Translations under genes and position numbers: made by a program
In this document: positions 14,372 through 20,005 of the stretch, piece after piece
How positions within the stretch are numbered: position 1 is the first letter of the stretch
Layout of the letters: each line of letters begins with the position of its first letter
Virus record (IMG/VR): IMGVR_UViG_3300044712_002647
Location: 1 to 26,153 of that record
Source of the DNA: a virus
DNA: 26,153 nucleotides
Strand: one strand, 5' to 3'
Notes under the pieces: generated by a model
What the model was told of the DNA's origin: nothing
The model's input: only the letters and a program-made list of their open reading frames with translations
Database searches by the model: none

Positions 14372-14554
14372 TTGAAAAAGAAGCTCACACCAGTATTTGA
14401 AGTTCGCACTGTTCCCTGCCCACCTGAGCACACTGCTTCCTGGCTCAATGCATTAACCCTTTGGTGGCGAAGGATCGCCAGAGATTCATCTACCCGCTCT
14501 CACACCCAACCCCATCGTGATCCCCGTCGAAGTTGTGAGGATCATTACCAATGA
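14372..14554 (+). CDS. Small protein with PCPPE motif, TTG start
   Basis: 60 aa. AAGGAG (14361-14366) lies five bases before a TTG, a well-formed start, and an upstream in-frame ATG (14342) lacks a site. The N-terminus has KKLTPVFEVRTVPCPPEHTA followed by SWLNALTLWWRRI, a pattern I associate from memory with short proteins encoded beside site-specific recombinases, but this is unverified and no recombinase is seen here. Its last 65 bp overlap the 3' end of the thermonuclease gene on the other strand; after about residue 40 the sequence is low in information, so the real conserved part may be only the first ~40 residues. Confidence 0.4.
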   Translation: MKKKLTPVFEVRTVPCPPEHTASWLNALTLWWRRIARDSSTRSHTQPHRDPRRSCEDHYQ

Positions 14555-15608
14555 CTCGGAACCTTCGGTAACTGATATCGCCGCAATCCAGATCGGGGGG
14601 ATACGGAGGAATGCAAACATCGGGGTACGATGGGTCACAATTACCGCCGACTGAGTTGCTCGACGGTGCTGAGGTGGCTGCCGGTGCTACGTAGGGCAAA
14701 TAGGTTGCCGTTGGTGCCCACATTCCCAGCAGGCTGGCTTTTGCCATGGCCTGAGCTGAAGCAAAAGTGGAATCGCAGGCCGTATCTGGTGGCCAGGAGC
14801 CTGCGGTGGCGTAGCCATTGGTGACCATCGCGTAGTTGACGAACACATCCCCAACGAACACATAACGCAGCAGCCGGTCGTACTGATCGACCTCGGAGGT
14901 ATCTTTGACGAGGGTGACGGTCTTTCCCGCCACGAGGTACTCGTTGAAGTTGGTGGCTGCGAGGGCGCCCGGTTCGCCAGTTTCAGGGGTGTCAACACCG
15001 ATATAGCGCACGGAGTAATCCACGCCATCGATGATGACGTGGATGGTATCACCATCAACCACATAGGACACCTTGCCGACCTCTCGCTCGGAGGCAGGGT
15101 CCACACAAGAAGCGGCAGAGATCGCCGGCAAGGTAGCCGTTGGGGTCGATGTGATCGTTGCTGTCGAAGTTATCGTCGAGGTGGATGTTATTGTTGAAGT
15201 CATCATCATCGTTGATGTTGATGAAGCGGTCGCAGTGGAAGAAGAAGTGGAAGTGACCACCACTACCGGCGTCATTGTTTCTACAGAAACGGCAGCAAAC
15301 GCGGCGTGGGAAGAATTGCCGGAGGAAGCGATAATCGCAATAAGTATGATGGGACCAAGGATGAGGGAAAGCAAGGCGGTCCAGGAGAGGGCAGGGGGTA
15401 GGCTGCGGAGGTGAAGTTTCTGGAATAGGGTGGAGATCCACGATTGCAGGCGGGGTTTGAAAACTGTCCAGGCGTGCTGTAGGCGAGCTTTGAAAGAGAT
15501 CCAGATGCGCTGAGGCCAAGGCGGCAGTTCTGGCGGGAGCTGTGGGGGTAAAGCCGGCGGCAGGAGTGGCGGCGGATTCACCGGCAATGGCGGTATTGAA
15601 TTGTTCAT
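14490..15608 (-). CDS. Membrane-anchored thermonuclease (SNase-like) with excalibur domain
   Basis: 372 aa from the ATG at 15608, which has GGAGGGG directly upstream. Residues ~5-35 are proline-rich and cytoplasmic, ~75-96 form one membrane helix (LSLILGPIILIAIIASS), ~110-165 are a Ser/Thr linker, ~175-295 a staphylococcal-nuclease domain, and ~335-372 an excalibur domain. The catalytic set is visible: VRYIGVDTPET holds the Arg and Asp-Thr-x-Glu, and YDRLLRYVF the second Arg. The excalibur end has DLDCGDISYR and DHDGVGCES. The enzyme cuts DNA or RNA with calcium outside the cell, tethered by the helix. In a prophage it could degrade incoming DNA (exclusion) or scavenge nucleotides. TAG stop at 14490. 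Confidence 0.85.
   Translation of the reverse strand: MNNSIPPLPVNPPPLLPPALPPQLPPELPPWPQRIWISFKARLQHAWTVFKPRLQSWISTLFQKLHLRSLPPALSWTALLSLILGPIILIAIIASSGNSSHAAFAAVSVETMTPVVVVTSTSSSTATASSTSTMMMTSTITSTSTITSTATITSTPTATLPAISAASCVDPASEREVGKVSYVVDGDTIHVIIDGVDYSVRYIGVDTPETGEPGALAATNFNEYLVAGKTVTLVKDTSEVDQYDRLLRYVFVGDVFVNYAMVTNGYATAGSWPPDTACDSTFASAQAMAKASLLGMWAPTATYLPYVAPAATSAPSSNSVGGNCDPSYPDVCIPPYPPDLDCGDISYRRFRVIGNDPHNFDGDHDGVGCESG
15277..15290. repeat. Second in-gene copy of GTTTCTACAGAAAC
   Basis: Exact 14-bp core inside the thermonuclease gene, encoding part of VSVET just outside the membrane helix. Flanks are not palindromic here, unlike at 14316 and 22340. Confidence 0.6.
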
Positions 15609-15624
15609 TTCCCCTCCAAACAAA

Positions 15625-17265
15625 CTAAATATCCAGTATTCCTTGTTCTGGACTTTGCTTTTTCACCTTCGCAGCTTGCTTGAACGCACCCGCTCCTGAC
15701 GGAGGCATTTTCACCTCTGCGCCAGCAAGGATCGCTTCAATCGTGAGGATTTGAATGCGGGGGTAATCCTTGTTCCAGAGCTCGGAGTGATAGTGTCCGG
15801 CAGTAGCGGCTTCTGTGTTCATTTCACGGGTGGATGGCTCGAGAGTGATAAAAACGCCGATCGCAGCCTGCTCGCGTTCGATAGTGCCTTTGAGATCCCT
15901 GATCATCCCGCTGTTAACGTTGCCACCTTTGACCTGGATAATGACACGCTTGACGCCGCCTTTGGGATCATCCAAGAAGTTGATCACGCCATCAATACCG
16001 CGATCTGCACCTTTCTTGCCGACTTTGCTACCTTCTGTCCCTCCCTGGGGACGCGCTTCGATGAGGGATAACGCCCACCATTGGAACTGGTATTTATCAT
16101 CCCGGGCAAGCTGTTGTGCGCCGGCCAGATCTTCAGGTTCGCCGATGACCTGGTAATCCTTCTTTGGCTCCAAACCAAACATATCTTTAAGACGTGCTTT
16201 GTGCATGGCGATGGCCAGGTGGGTGATATCGATGCCGATCCACTGCCGGCCAAGATTTTGAGCTGCACTGATGCAAGTACCACAACCGCTGAAGGGGTCG
16301 AGAACGACATCACCAGGATTTGAGGAGGCGCTGATAATGCGTTCGAGCAGCGCTAGTGGTTTTTGAGTTGGATATCCAAGCCTTTCTGCGGCTTGAGCCT
16401 GGATCGGTGGAATATCGTCCCAAAGATTCGACACCACAGGTTCTTTTACTTCATCAAGGAAAATTTTTCGAGAAGGGCGGCCGTTTGCGCTCCAATAGAG
16501 TTTCCCAGCTTTATCCAGTTCTTCCAGCTTCCCTTTCTCCATCATCCATCCATAAGTCGGTGTATATCCCTTGTACTCATAGATGAGATTTTGTCGAATA
16601 CCGATGCCTTGGTTTCTTTCAACTAAATGAAGCCGGTAACGGCGACCATTTTGATCAAAATGACGGTAAAAATCATCTACATATTTCGTATCATGGCTGG
16701 TTCTTGGTGGAATGAAAAGATACTGAGCGCTTTTTGAATAAAACAAGAGAGTATCGGTTATATCCCCCAACTTTCTCGTAGTTGTATTGTGAGCGGTAGT
16801 CCGTTTCCAAACGATTTCATTCAAAAAGTTCTGTGGTCCAAAAATCGTATCCAAGATCATCTTCAGATAATGACTGGCAGTTGGATCACAGTGAAGATAG
16901 AGAGAGCCGGTCGGCTTGAGCACCCGGTGGAGCTCGACCAGTCGAGCCGCCATCATCACCAGGTAGGCCATCATCTGGTTGGCACCGATGAATTGATGCA
17001 AGGCACCGATCATATTCCCCACGCCGCCTGGGGCGTTGCGTACCAGCTGCTCGTACGTCTCCTGGGCAGATGGTCCCCAGTGCCAGGCGTCATCGAAGGC
17101 GGCGATCTGGGCGTCTGACTGGCCACTTTCATCTTTGAAAAGCACGTTATAGGAGCGGTTTGAATTGAATGGCGGGTCCAGGTAGATCAAATCAACCGAT
17201 TCATCTTTGATATGTTCTCGAAGGACCTTTAGGTTATCGCCGTAATATAGAGTATTCATCGCCAT
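15625..17265 (-). CDS. DNA methyltransferase fused to a restriction endonuclease-like domain
   Basis: About 546 aa. The N-terminal ~370 residues form a beta-class N6_N4_Mtase: LDPPFNSN near residue 30 (motif IV), and VVLDPFSGCGT near residue 320 (motif I), with GRQWIGIDI after it. Residues ~400-520 carry an Mrr/PD-(D/E)xK-like nuclease: RGIDGVINF, then VKRVIIQVKGGNV, where the Asp and the Gln-x-Lys are the likely catalytic residues, then GTIEREQAAIGVFITL. One protein could therefore both modify and cut DNA. The start is uncertain (GTG 17277, ATG 17265, ATG 17259; none has a strong site; family members usually begin MNxLYYGDN). It is 16 bp upstream of the nuclease gene, as one operon. Confidence 0.8.
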   Translation of the reverse strand: MAMNTLYYGDNLKVLREHIKDESVDLIYLDPPFNSNRSYNVLFKDESGQSDAQIAAFDDAWHWGPSAQETYEQLVRNAPGGVGNMIGALHQFIGANQMMAYLVMMAARLVELHRVLKPTGSLYLHCDPTASHYLKMILDTIFGPQNFLNEIVWKRTTAHNTTTRKLGDITDTLLFYSKSAQYLFIPPRTSHDTKYVDDFYRHFDQNGRRYRLHLVERNQGIGIRQNLIYEYKGYTPTYGWMMEKGKLEELDKAGKLYWSANGRPSRKIFLDEVKEPVVSNLWDDIPPIQAQAAERLGYPTQKPLALLERIISASSNPGDVVLDPFSGCGTCISAAQNLGRQWIGIDITHLAIAMHKARLKDMFGLEPKKDYQVIGEPEDLAGAQQLARDDKYQFQWWALSLIEARPQGGTEGSKVGKKGADRGIDGVINFLDDPKGGVKRVIIQVKGGNVNSGMIRDLKGTIEREQAAIGVFITLEPSTREMNTEAATAGHYHSELWNKDYPRIQILTIEAILAGAEVKMPPSGAGAFKQAAKVKKQSPEQGILDI

Positions 17266-17283
17266 CCAATTATTCACTACTTA

Positions 17284-17493
17284 TTAAATCAAGCCTGAGC
17301 ATGAGACAAGAACTGCGATCAAGCCAAAGATGATCGAGATAATAATTATTATCTTGATGGTGCTCAGATGCCCCTCAGTCTTTTGCGAAGATTCGAGGAT
17401 CTTTGTATCGATCTCAATGAGACGGTCCAGCCGTTGATTGAGAGCCATCGTGTTCATCGATGAGTTATCAGTTGATTGAGCGTTTTTTTCCAT
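17284..17493 (-). CDS. Small membrane protein
   Basis: 69 aa. Residues ~1-45 are polar and contain a helical stretch (LNQRLDRLIEIDTKILESSQKTEGHL); residues ~46-69 form a hydrophobic helix (IKIIIIISIIFGLIAVLVSC), ending close to the C-terminus. AAGGAAAGGGG lies upstream. It precedes the methyltransferase-endonuclease gene with an 18-bp gap on the same strand. It could be tail-anchored. It is not recognised as a holin: there is one membrane helix and it sits in the lysogenic operon. Confidence 0.6.
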   Translation of the reverse strand: MEKNAQSTDNSSMNTMALNQRLDRLIEIDTKILESSQKTEGHLSTIKIIIIISIIFGLIAVLVSCSGLI

Positions 17494-17510
17494 TTTGACC
17501 CCTTTCCTTA

Positions 17511-17539
17511 TTGCATAAATAGTACGCTTGTTCTATAAT
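17511..17539 (+). promoter_or_regulatory. Plus-strand promoter between the small membrane protein and repressor genes
   Basis: TTGCAT (17511-17516), 17-bp spacer, TATAAT (17534-17539), then AGGAGG (17548-17553) and ATG at 17558. The order and distances are those of a complete promoter plus ribosome-binding site, yet what follows on the plus strand is mostly the antisense of the repressor gene. Confidence 0.6.
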
Positions 17540-17557
17540 AATTCTCAGGAGGAAAAG

Positions 17558-17773
17558 ATGTTCCTGACCATTACCGACCCTAAGTACCCGGCCTATTCGT
17601 TGATGGTGACGTTCAAGCCGTACTTGCCAAACGATTCGCGAATGACCTTGCGGCCCTCCTCTGAATCTGATAATACTTTACGATCAACCAGGGCTGAGTC
17701 TATCTCGGCCATGGCTTTTCGAAAGCGATCTTGTAAGTCTGGGGGGAGTGAAGAAATACTGACAGCATCATAA
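17558..17773 (+). CDS. Doubtful short ORF antisense to the repressor 3' end
   Basis: 71 aa, starting MFLTITDPKYPAYSLMV. Only the first ~12 codons lie outside the repressor gene; the rest is its antisense strand. It has a good promoter (17511-17539) and an AGGAGG site four bases before the ATG, so it is probably translated at least in part. It may be the surviving start of a gene cut away by recombination, or a deliberate antisense transcript that lowers repressor expression. No family is recognised. Confidence 0.3.
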   Translation: MFLTITDPKYPAYSLMVTFKPYLPNDSRMTLRPSSESDNTLRSTRAESISAMAFRKRSCKSGGSEEILTAS

Positions 17774-18039
17774 TTCGGCTCGCTAGGCCCGGGCATTCCT
17801 AAAATCGTATAAACTTCGTAACCAAATTTCTCAACAAGGGCGGAAATATTTTTTGAGTTTGTTGGAATTTTCCCGTTCTTCTTCATCCATTGCGACATCA
17901 GGCTGGTGGAAACGCCAAGCATGGCAGCAAATTCTGTGATCGATTTATCTTGACCGATGGCATCCCCCCGCCAGTCAATATATTTTCGAGTCAACCATTC
18001 AGAGAATTCTTGTTTCACAATCCAATTATACATATTCAT
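17593..18039 (-). CDS. Cro/CI-type transcriptional repressor (HTH_XRE-like)
   Basis: 148 aa. A helix-turn-helix lies at about residues 32-58 (KSITEFAAMLGVSTSLMSQWMKKNGKIP), with ALVEKFGYEVYTILGMP following as the last helix of the domain. The C-terminal half is helical (DLQDRFRKAMAEIDSALVDR) and carries no visible Ser-Lys LexA-type protease, so it is not an obvious RecA-cleaved CI. It faces the early operon across an intergenic operator region (18040-18129), the classic lysogeny-switch layout. The ATG at 18039 lacks a clear ribosome-binding site. It is likely to bind the 18084-18110 inverted repeat. Confidence 0.8.
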   Translation of the reverse strand: MNMYNWIVKQEFSEWLTRKYIDWRGDAIGQDKSITEFAAMLGVSTSLMSQWMKKNGKIPTNSKNISALVEKFGYEVYTILGMPGPSEPNYDAVSISSLPPDLQDRFRKAMAEIDSALVDRKVLSDSEEGRKVIRESFGKYGLNVTINE

Positions 18040-18060
18040 CAGTTATTTTTTGAAAACCTA

Positions 18061-18089
18061 TTGACAATCATCAACTGTCGTGCTATATT
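18061..18089 (+). promoter_or_regulatory. Early operon promoter
   Basis: TTGACA (18061-18066), 17-bp spacer, TATATT (18084-18089). It reads rightward into the replication genes. The predicted start lies near 18096, inside the inverted repeat that overlaps the -10 box. Confidence 0.75.
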
Positions 18090-18110
18090 GTTACCGTAGT
18101 AAACAATATA
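18084..18110. promoter_or_regulatory. Operator-like inverted repeat over the early -10 box
   Basis: TATATTGTT (18084-18092) and AACAATATA (18102-18110) are perfect 9-bp arms separated by 9 bp (ACCGTAGTA). The left arm contains the -10 box, so a bound repressor would block the early promoter. The obvious candidate is the HTH protein encoded divergently at 17593-18039. Confidence 0.65.
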
Positions 18111-18129
18111 AACTATGGTGAAAGAGATC

Positions 18130-18399
18130 ATGAAAACAGCATCCTACGTACTTGAAGAAAAGCAGATCGAATTTGTAGAGAACGAAGCCAAGGCGCGGGC
18201 AGAAGCCACGCACCAGGCCTCTGCTTCCTCCTCGGCTGTAATGCGGCACATCCTTTCATCGATGATGGAAACGCAGATCCCGGGCAAGCGGATCGTGGCG
18301 TACAAGGGGAGCGACGGGATCCTGCATCTTGATCCTGATTTCGCAAAGACGGGTGACGGTCCTGTTTCACAAGAACAGGTTAGCACGAATCAGCAGTAG
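18130..18399 (+). CDS. Probable ribbon-helix-helix regulator, first early gene
   Basis: 89 aa from the ATG at 18130, preceded by GAAAGAG. An in-frame ATG at 18115 would begin only ~20 bases after the transcription start and has no site. The first 45 residues (TASYVLEEKQIEFVENEAKARAE, then ASSSAVMRHILSSM) have a strand followed by two helices, as in CopG/Arc-like ribbon-helix-helix proteins. Its place opposite the repressor, where phages put Cro or another antirepressor, supports a regulatory role. TAG stop. Confidence 0.55.
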   Translation: MKTASYVLEEKQIEFVENEAKARAEATHQASASSSAVMRHILSSMMETQIPGKRIVAYKGSDGILHLDPDFAKTGDGPVSQEQVSTNQQ

Positions 18400-18453
18400 A
18401 ACGCAAAAAGTCACAAAAAAGTAAGGAAAATCGAACGATATCGAAAGGAGAAG

Positions 18454-18675
18454 ATGGGAGTACCGAGAACATGGCCAACGATCGCGGCTGATGACCGCGA
18501 CACGGCGGCGGAGTACGTGAATAATGGAGCGGGCCAACTGGCCAGAGTGCGCAACAGAGTACCGAACGAATATCGCGGCGACATTCTGGAGATCGAATTG
18601 AATCTGGCCAACGCGTTGAGGCTGTTAGAGAAACACGGCGCCAAGACCAGGATCCCCGACCCGCTCCGCCCTTGA
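18454..18675 (+). CDS. Small hypothetical early protein
   Basis: 73 aa, with AAAGGAG close upstream of the ATG. Basic and helical (VNNGAGQLARVRNRVPNE, then ILEIELNLANALRLLEKHG). No family is recognised. It is the last protein gene before the ~780-bp structured noncoding stretch, so that stretch is probably transcribed downstream of it from the 18061 promoter. Confidence 0.6.
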   Translation: MGVPRTWPTIAADDRDTAAEYVNNGAGQLARVRNRVPNEYRGDILEIELNLANALRLLEKHGAKTRIPDPLRP

Positions 18676-18813
18676 AAATGGCAGTTCACCGGCCTCGCCG
18701 GTTCGTTTAGAGGTAGGAAGTGCAATCCAGCATCGGTGCGCCGGTGGACTGTAGGAAGTCCCTGCTCCCTCGTTTCACGAGGTCGCGGGATGGCCGCAAA
18801 GAACGCGGCACAG

Positions 18814-18886
18814 TGCGGGATGGAGGAGAGGTCACCTCGCTGGGCTCATAACCCTGAGATCGCTGGTTCGAATCCAGCTCCCGCTA
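18814..18886 (+). tRNA. tRNA-Met (CAT), initiator-like
   Basis: A full 73-nt cloverleaf with standard spacing: acceptor TGCGGGA/TCCCGCT, U8, D-stem GAGG/CCTC with an 8-nt GG-containing loop, anticodon arm with loop CTCATAA (anticodon CAT at 18847-18849), 5-nt variable loop, and T-arm GCTGG-TTCGAAT-CCAGC. Three hallmarks of bacterial initiator tRNA are present: an unpaired 1-72 position (T-T), three G-C pairs at the bottom of the anticodon stem (GGG/CCC), and A11-U24 in the D-stem. One more mismatch lies in the anticodon stem (T-T). CCA is not encoded (CTG follows the discriminator A). Confidence 0.75.
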
Positions 18887-18925
18887 CTGGCAAGACAGAT
18901 CTTTGAAAAATAAACAAGCAATGGA

Positions 18926-19039
18926 CTGGCGGAGGCGTTGGGCAACACCCGTCCTCCAATCGATCGAAGGACGTGAAGGCAGAGCCGGAGGATCGATCAC
19001 GGTGAGAACTTCAACCAGGTTCGAGTCCTGGCCGCCAGT
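18926..19039 (+). ncRNA. tRNA-like element 2: perfect acceptor and T-arm, enlarged body
   Basis: CTGGCGG (18926-18932) pairs fully with CCGCCAG (19032-19038), and the T-arm is CCAGG-TTCGAGT-CCTGG (19015-19031), with a perfect B-box GGTTCGAGTCC. The 82 bases between acceptor and T-arm are twice the normal length and do not give D and anticodon arms; they form a GGAGG/CCTCC stem and GTCCT/AGGAC stem with a 12-nt loop containing ATCGAT, a sequence repeated in a second loop near 18991. It is either a tRNA disrupted by an insertion or a tRNA mimic. Confidence 0.4.
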
Positions 19040-19198
19040 ATTCCCGGAGTGGGTCGCCCCCCTCGACCTGCTCCGGGAGGAGGTTTGAAAAGGCAATTTC
19101 CGGACGTCTGGTGCGTCCGGTTTGCATCTGCAACACCTGGTGCTAATCACCAGTGAGCAAGTAACCTGCAGTCGGTAACCTTAAGTGACCCAAATGGA

Positions 19199-19303
19199 CT
19201 GGCAGGAGGCCGGTGGAAATCCGGCCTACGCTTGGGCGAGATGAGCTGACATGCCCCCCTCATGCCAGCGGGTCAGCACCGTTCGAACCGGTGACGCCCA
19301 CCA
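19199..19303 (+). ncRNA. tRNA-like element 3: T-arm with 3' acceptor strand and CCA
   Basis: The T-arm CACCG-TTCGAAC-CGGTG (19277-19293) is followed by ACGCCCACCA, which could be read as an acceptor strand ending in ACCA. TGGGCGA (19233-19239) would pair with ACGCCCA at six of seven positions, but only 37 bases lie between it and the T-arm, too few for D and anticodon arms. The 5' part instead forms a stem, CTGGCA plus GAGG with CCTC plus TGCCAG (19199-19268), around GCCGG/CCGGC. Confidence 0.35.
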
Positions 19304-19408
19304 TACCTTTGATGATGGCCAGCAGTTTCAGGAGGTGTCTCGCGGCTACAGTTCAGATACGCCGCAGCAATTGAGGTAGCTGAACCCTGACGGCCATACC
19401 CCTGCAGC

Positions 19409-19445
19409 GAGGGGCGGATGTTCTTCTCTTCTTGATCCGCCCCTC
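19409..19445 (+). promoter_or_regulatory. 11-bp hairpin directly before a ribosome-binding site
   Basis: GAGGGGCGGAT (19409-19419) pairs perfectly with ATCCGCCCCTC (19435-19445) around a 15-nt pyrimidine-rich loop. Two bases later comes AAGGAG and the GTG start at 19459. There is no T-run, so it is more likely an mRNA processing, stabilising or translation-control structure than a terminator. Confidence 0.5.
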
Positions 19446-19458
19446 AAAGGAGCAAAGA

Positions 19459-19869
19459 GTGAAGTTCAATCCCCAGGATATCGAAAATTTTGAGAATATG
19501 ACTGCCCAGGCGCGTGAGATCGTGTGCGTTCTACCCGCCTACATCCAGCAGCTCGCTGAAAGCCGCGACCGCTTATGGGGCTTTGAGGACCTCGCTCTGG
19601 CCAAGGCTGGTGAACAGATCCTCGGCTCCTGGCTGCATGTGACCATCACGCGGCTCGTTTGGACGGTCCTGCTGGATCACCCGCTGCAGGCAGAGATCCA
19701 CCCGGCCATCACCCTGGTGAGAGAACCGGGCGGCAGGGTGGTGGATGTGCTCATCGAAGAAGACCTGAGGAGCTGGCTGCCTGAATACCCGGTTGATCCT
19801 GGGATCAGGCTGGTGATGCCAAACAGCGGCGGTGATGAACTTGAGCAGGGAGTACCGATCGGCGCGTAA
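19459..19869 (+). CDS. Hypothetical early protein, GTG start
   Basis: 136 aa from the GTG at 19459, which has AGGAG six bases upstream; an in-frame TTG at 19432 falls inside the 19409-19445 hairpin and has no site. The first 75 residues are helical (DIENFENMTAQAREIVCVLPAYIQQLAE), and the rest is mixed with an acidic segment (VDVLIEEDLRSWLPEYPVDPG). No family is recognised. It opens the second part of the early operon after the noncoding stretch. Confidence 0.6.
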   Translation: MKFNPQDIENFENMTAQAREIVCVLPAYIQQLAESRDRLWGFEDLALAKAGEQILGSWLHVTITRLVWTVLLDHPLQAEIHPAITLVREPGGRVVDVLIEEDLRSWLPEYPVDPGIRLVMPNSGGDELEQGVPIGA

Positions 19870-20005
19870 AGGCGGTGAACCGCGGCCGGGCCGGTACTGA
19901 AGATGCCGTCCTCCCGCGGGAGTCCATCGCCCCGCCCCATCTTTTCCACGGGGAGATCGTCGTCGTCAACACCGCGGCGCTCTCCCCAAGAAGAAGGAAG
20001 GAAAA
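19870..20005 (+). other. GC-rich hairpin-forming intergenic stretch
   Basis: 136 bp without a gene. It holds GCGG/CCGC (19872-19883), a perfect 12-bp palindrome CTCCCGCGGGAG (19911-19922), and GGGGAGA (19950-19956) paired with TCTCCCC (19981-19987). It resembles the hairpin style of the 18676-19458 region and may be part of the same transcript. It ends with the AAGGAAGG site of the next gene. Confidence 0.4.

Larger units (their letters stand above)
18676..19458 (+). ncRNA. Large structured noncoding region containing tRNA-like elements
   Basis: No protein gene fits these 783 bases. Successive GC-rich hairpins are visible on the plus strand: ACCGGC/GCCGGT (18688-18702), GGACT/AGTCC (18746-18761), CCTCG/CGAGG (18768-18782), GCCGC/GCGGC with a 7-nt loop (18793-18809), an 8+5-bp stem (19042-19078), CCGGACG/CGTCCGG with a 7-nt loop (19100-19120), CTGGTG/CACCAG (19137-19153), CTGGCA-GAGG with CCTC-TGCCAG (19199-19268), ATGGCC and TCAGG closing a multi-branch (19315-19397), and an 11-bp stem at 19409-19445. 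An initiator-type tRNA and two T-arm/acceptor modules are embedded. It may be one long RNA or a string of small ones. Confidence 0.45.

Noticed and set aside
17284-17493. Holin candidate
   Set aside because: Only one membrane helix near the C-terminus and location in the lysogenic operon rather than beside the lysin.
18903-19150. Short frames on both strands within the noncoding region
   Set aside because: They coincide with palindromic hairpin sequence and have no ribosome-binding site; the tRNA-like and hairpin interpretation explains the bases better.
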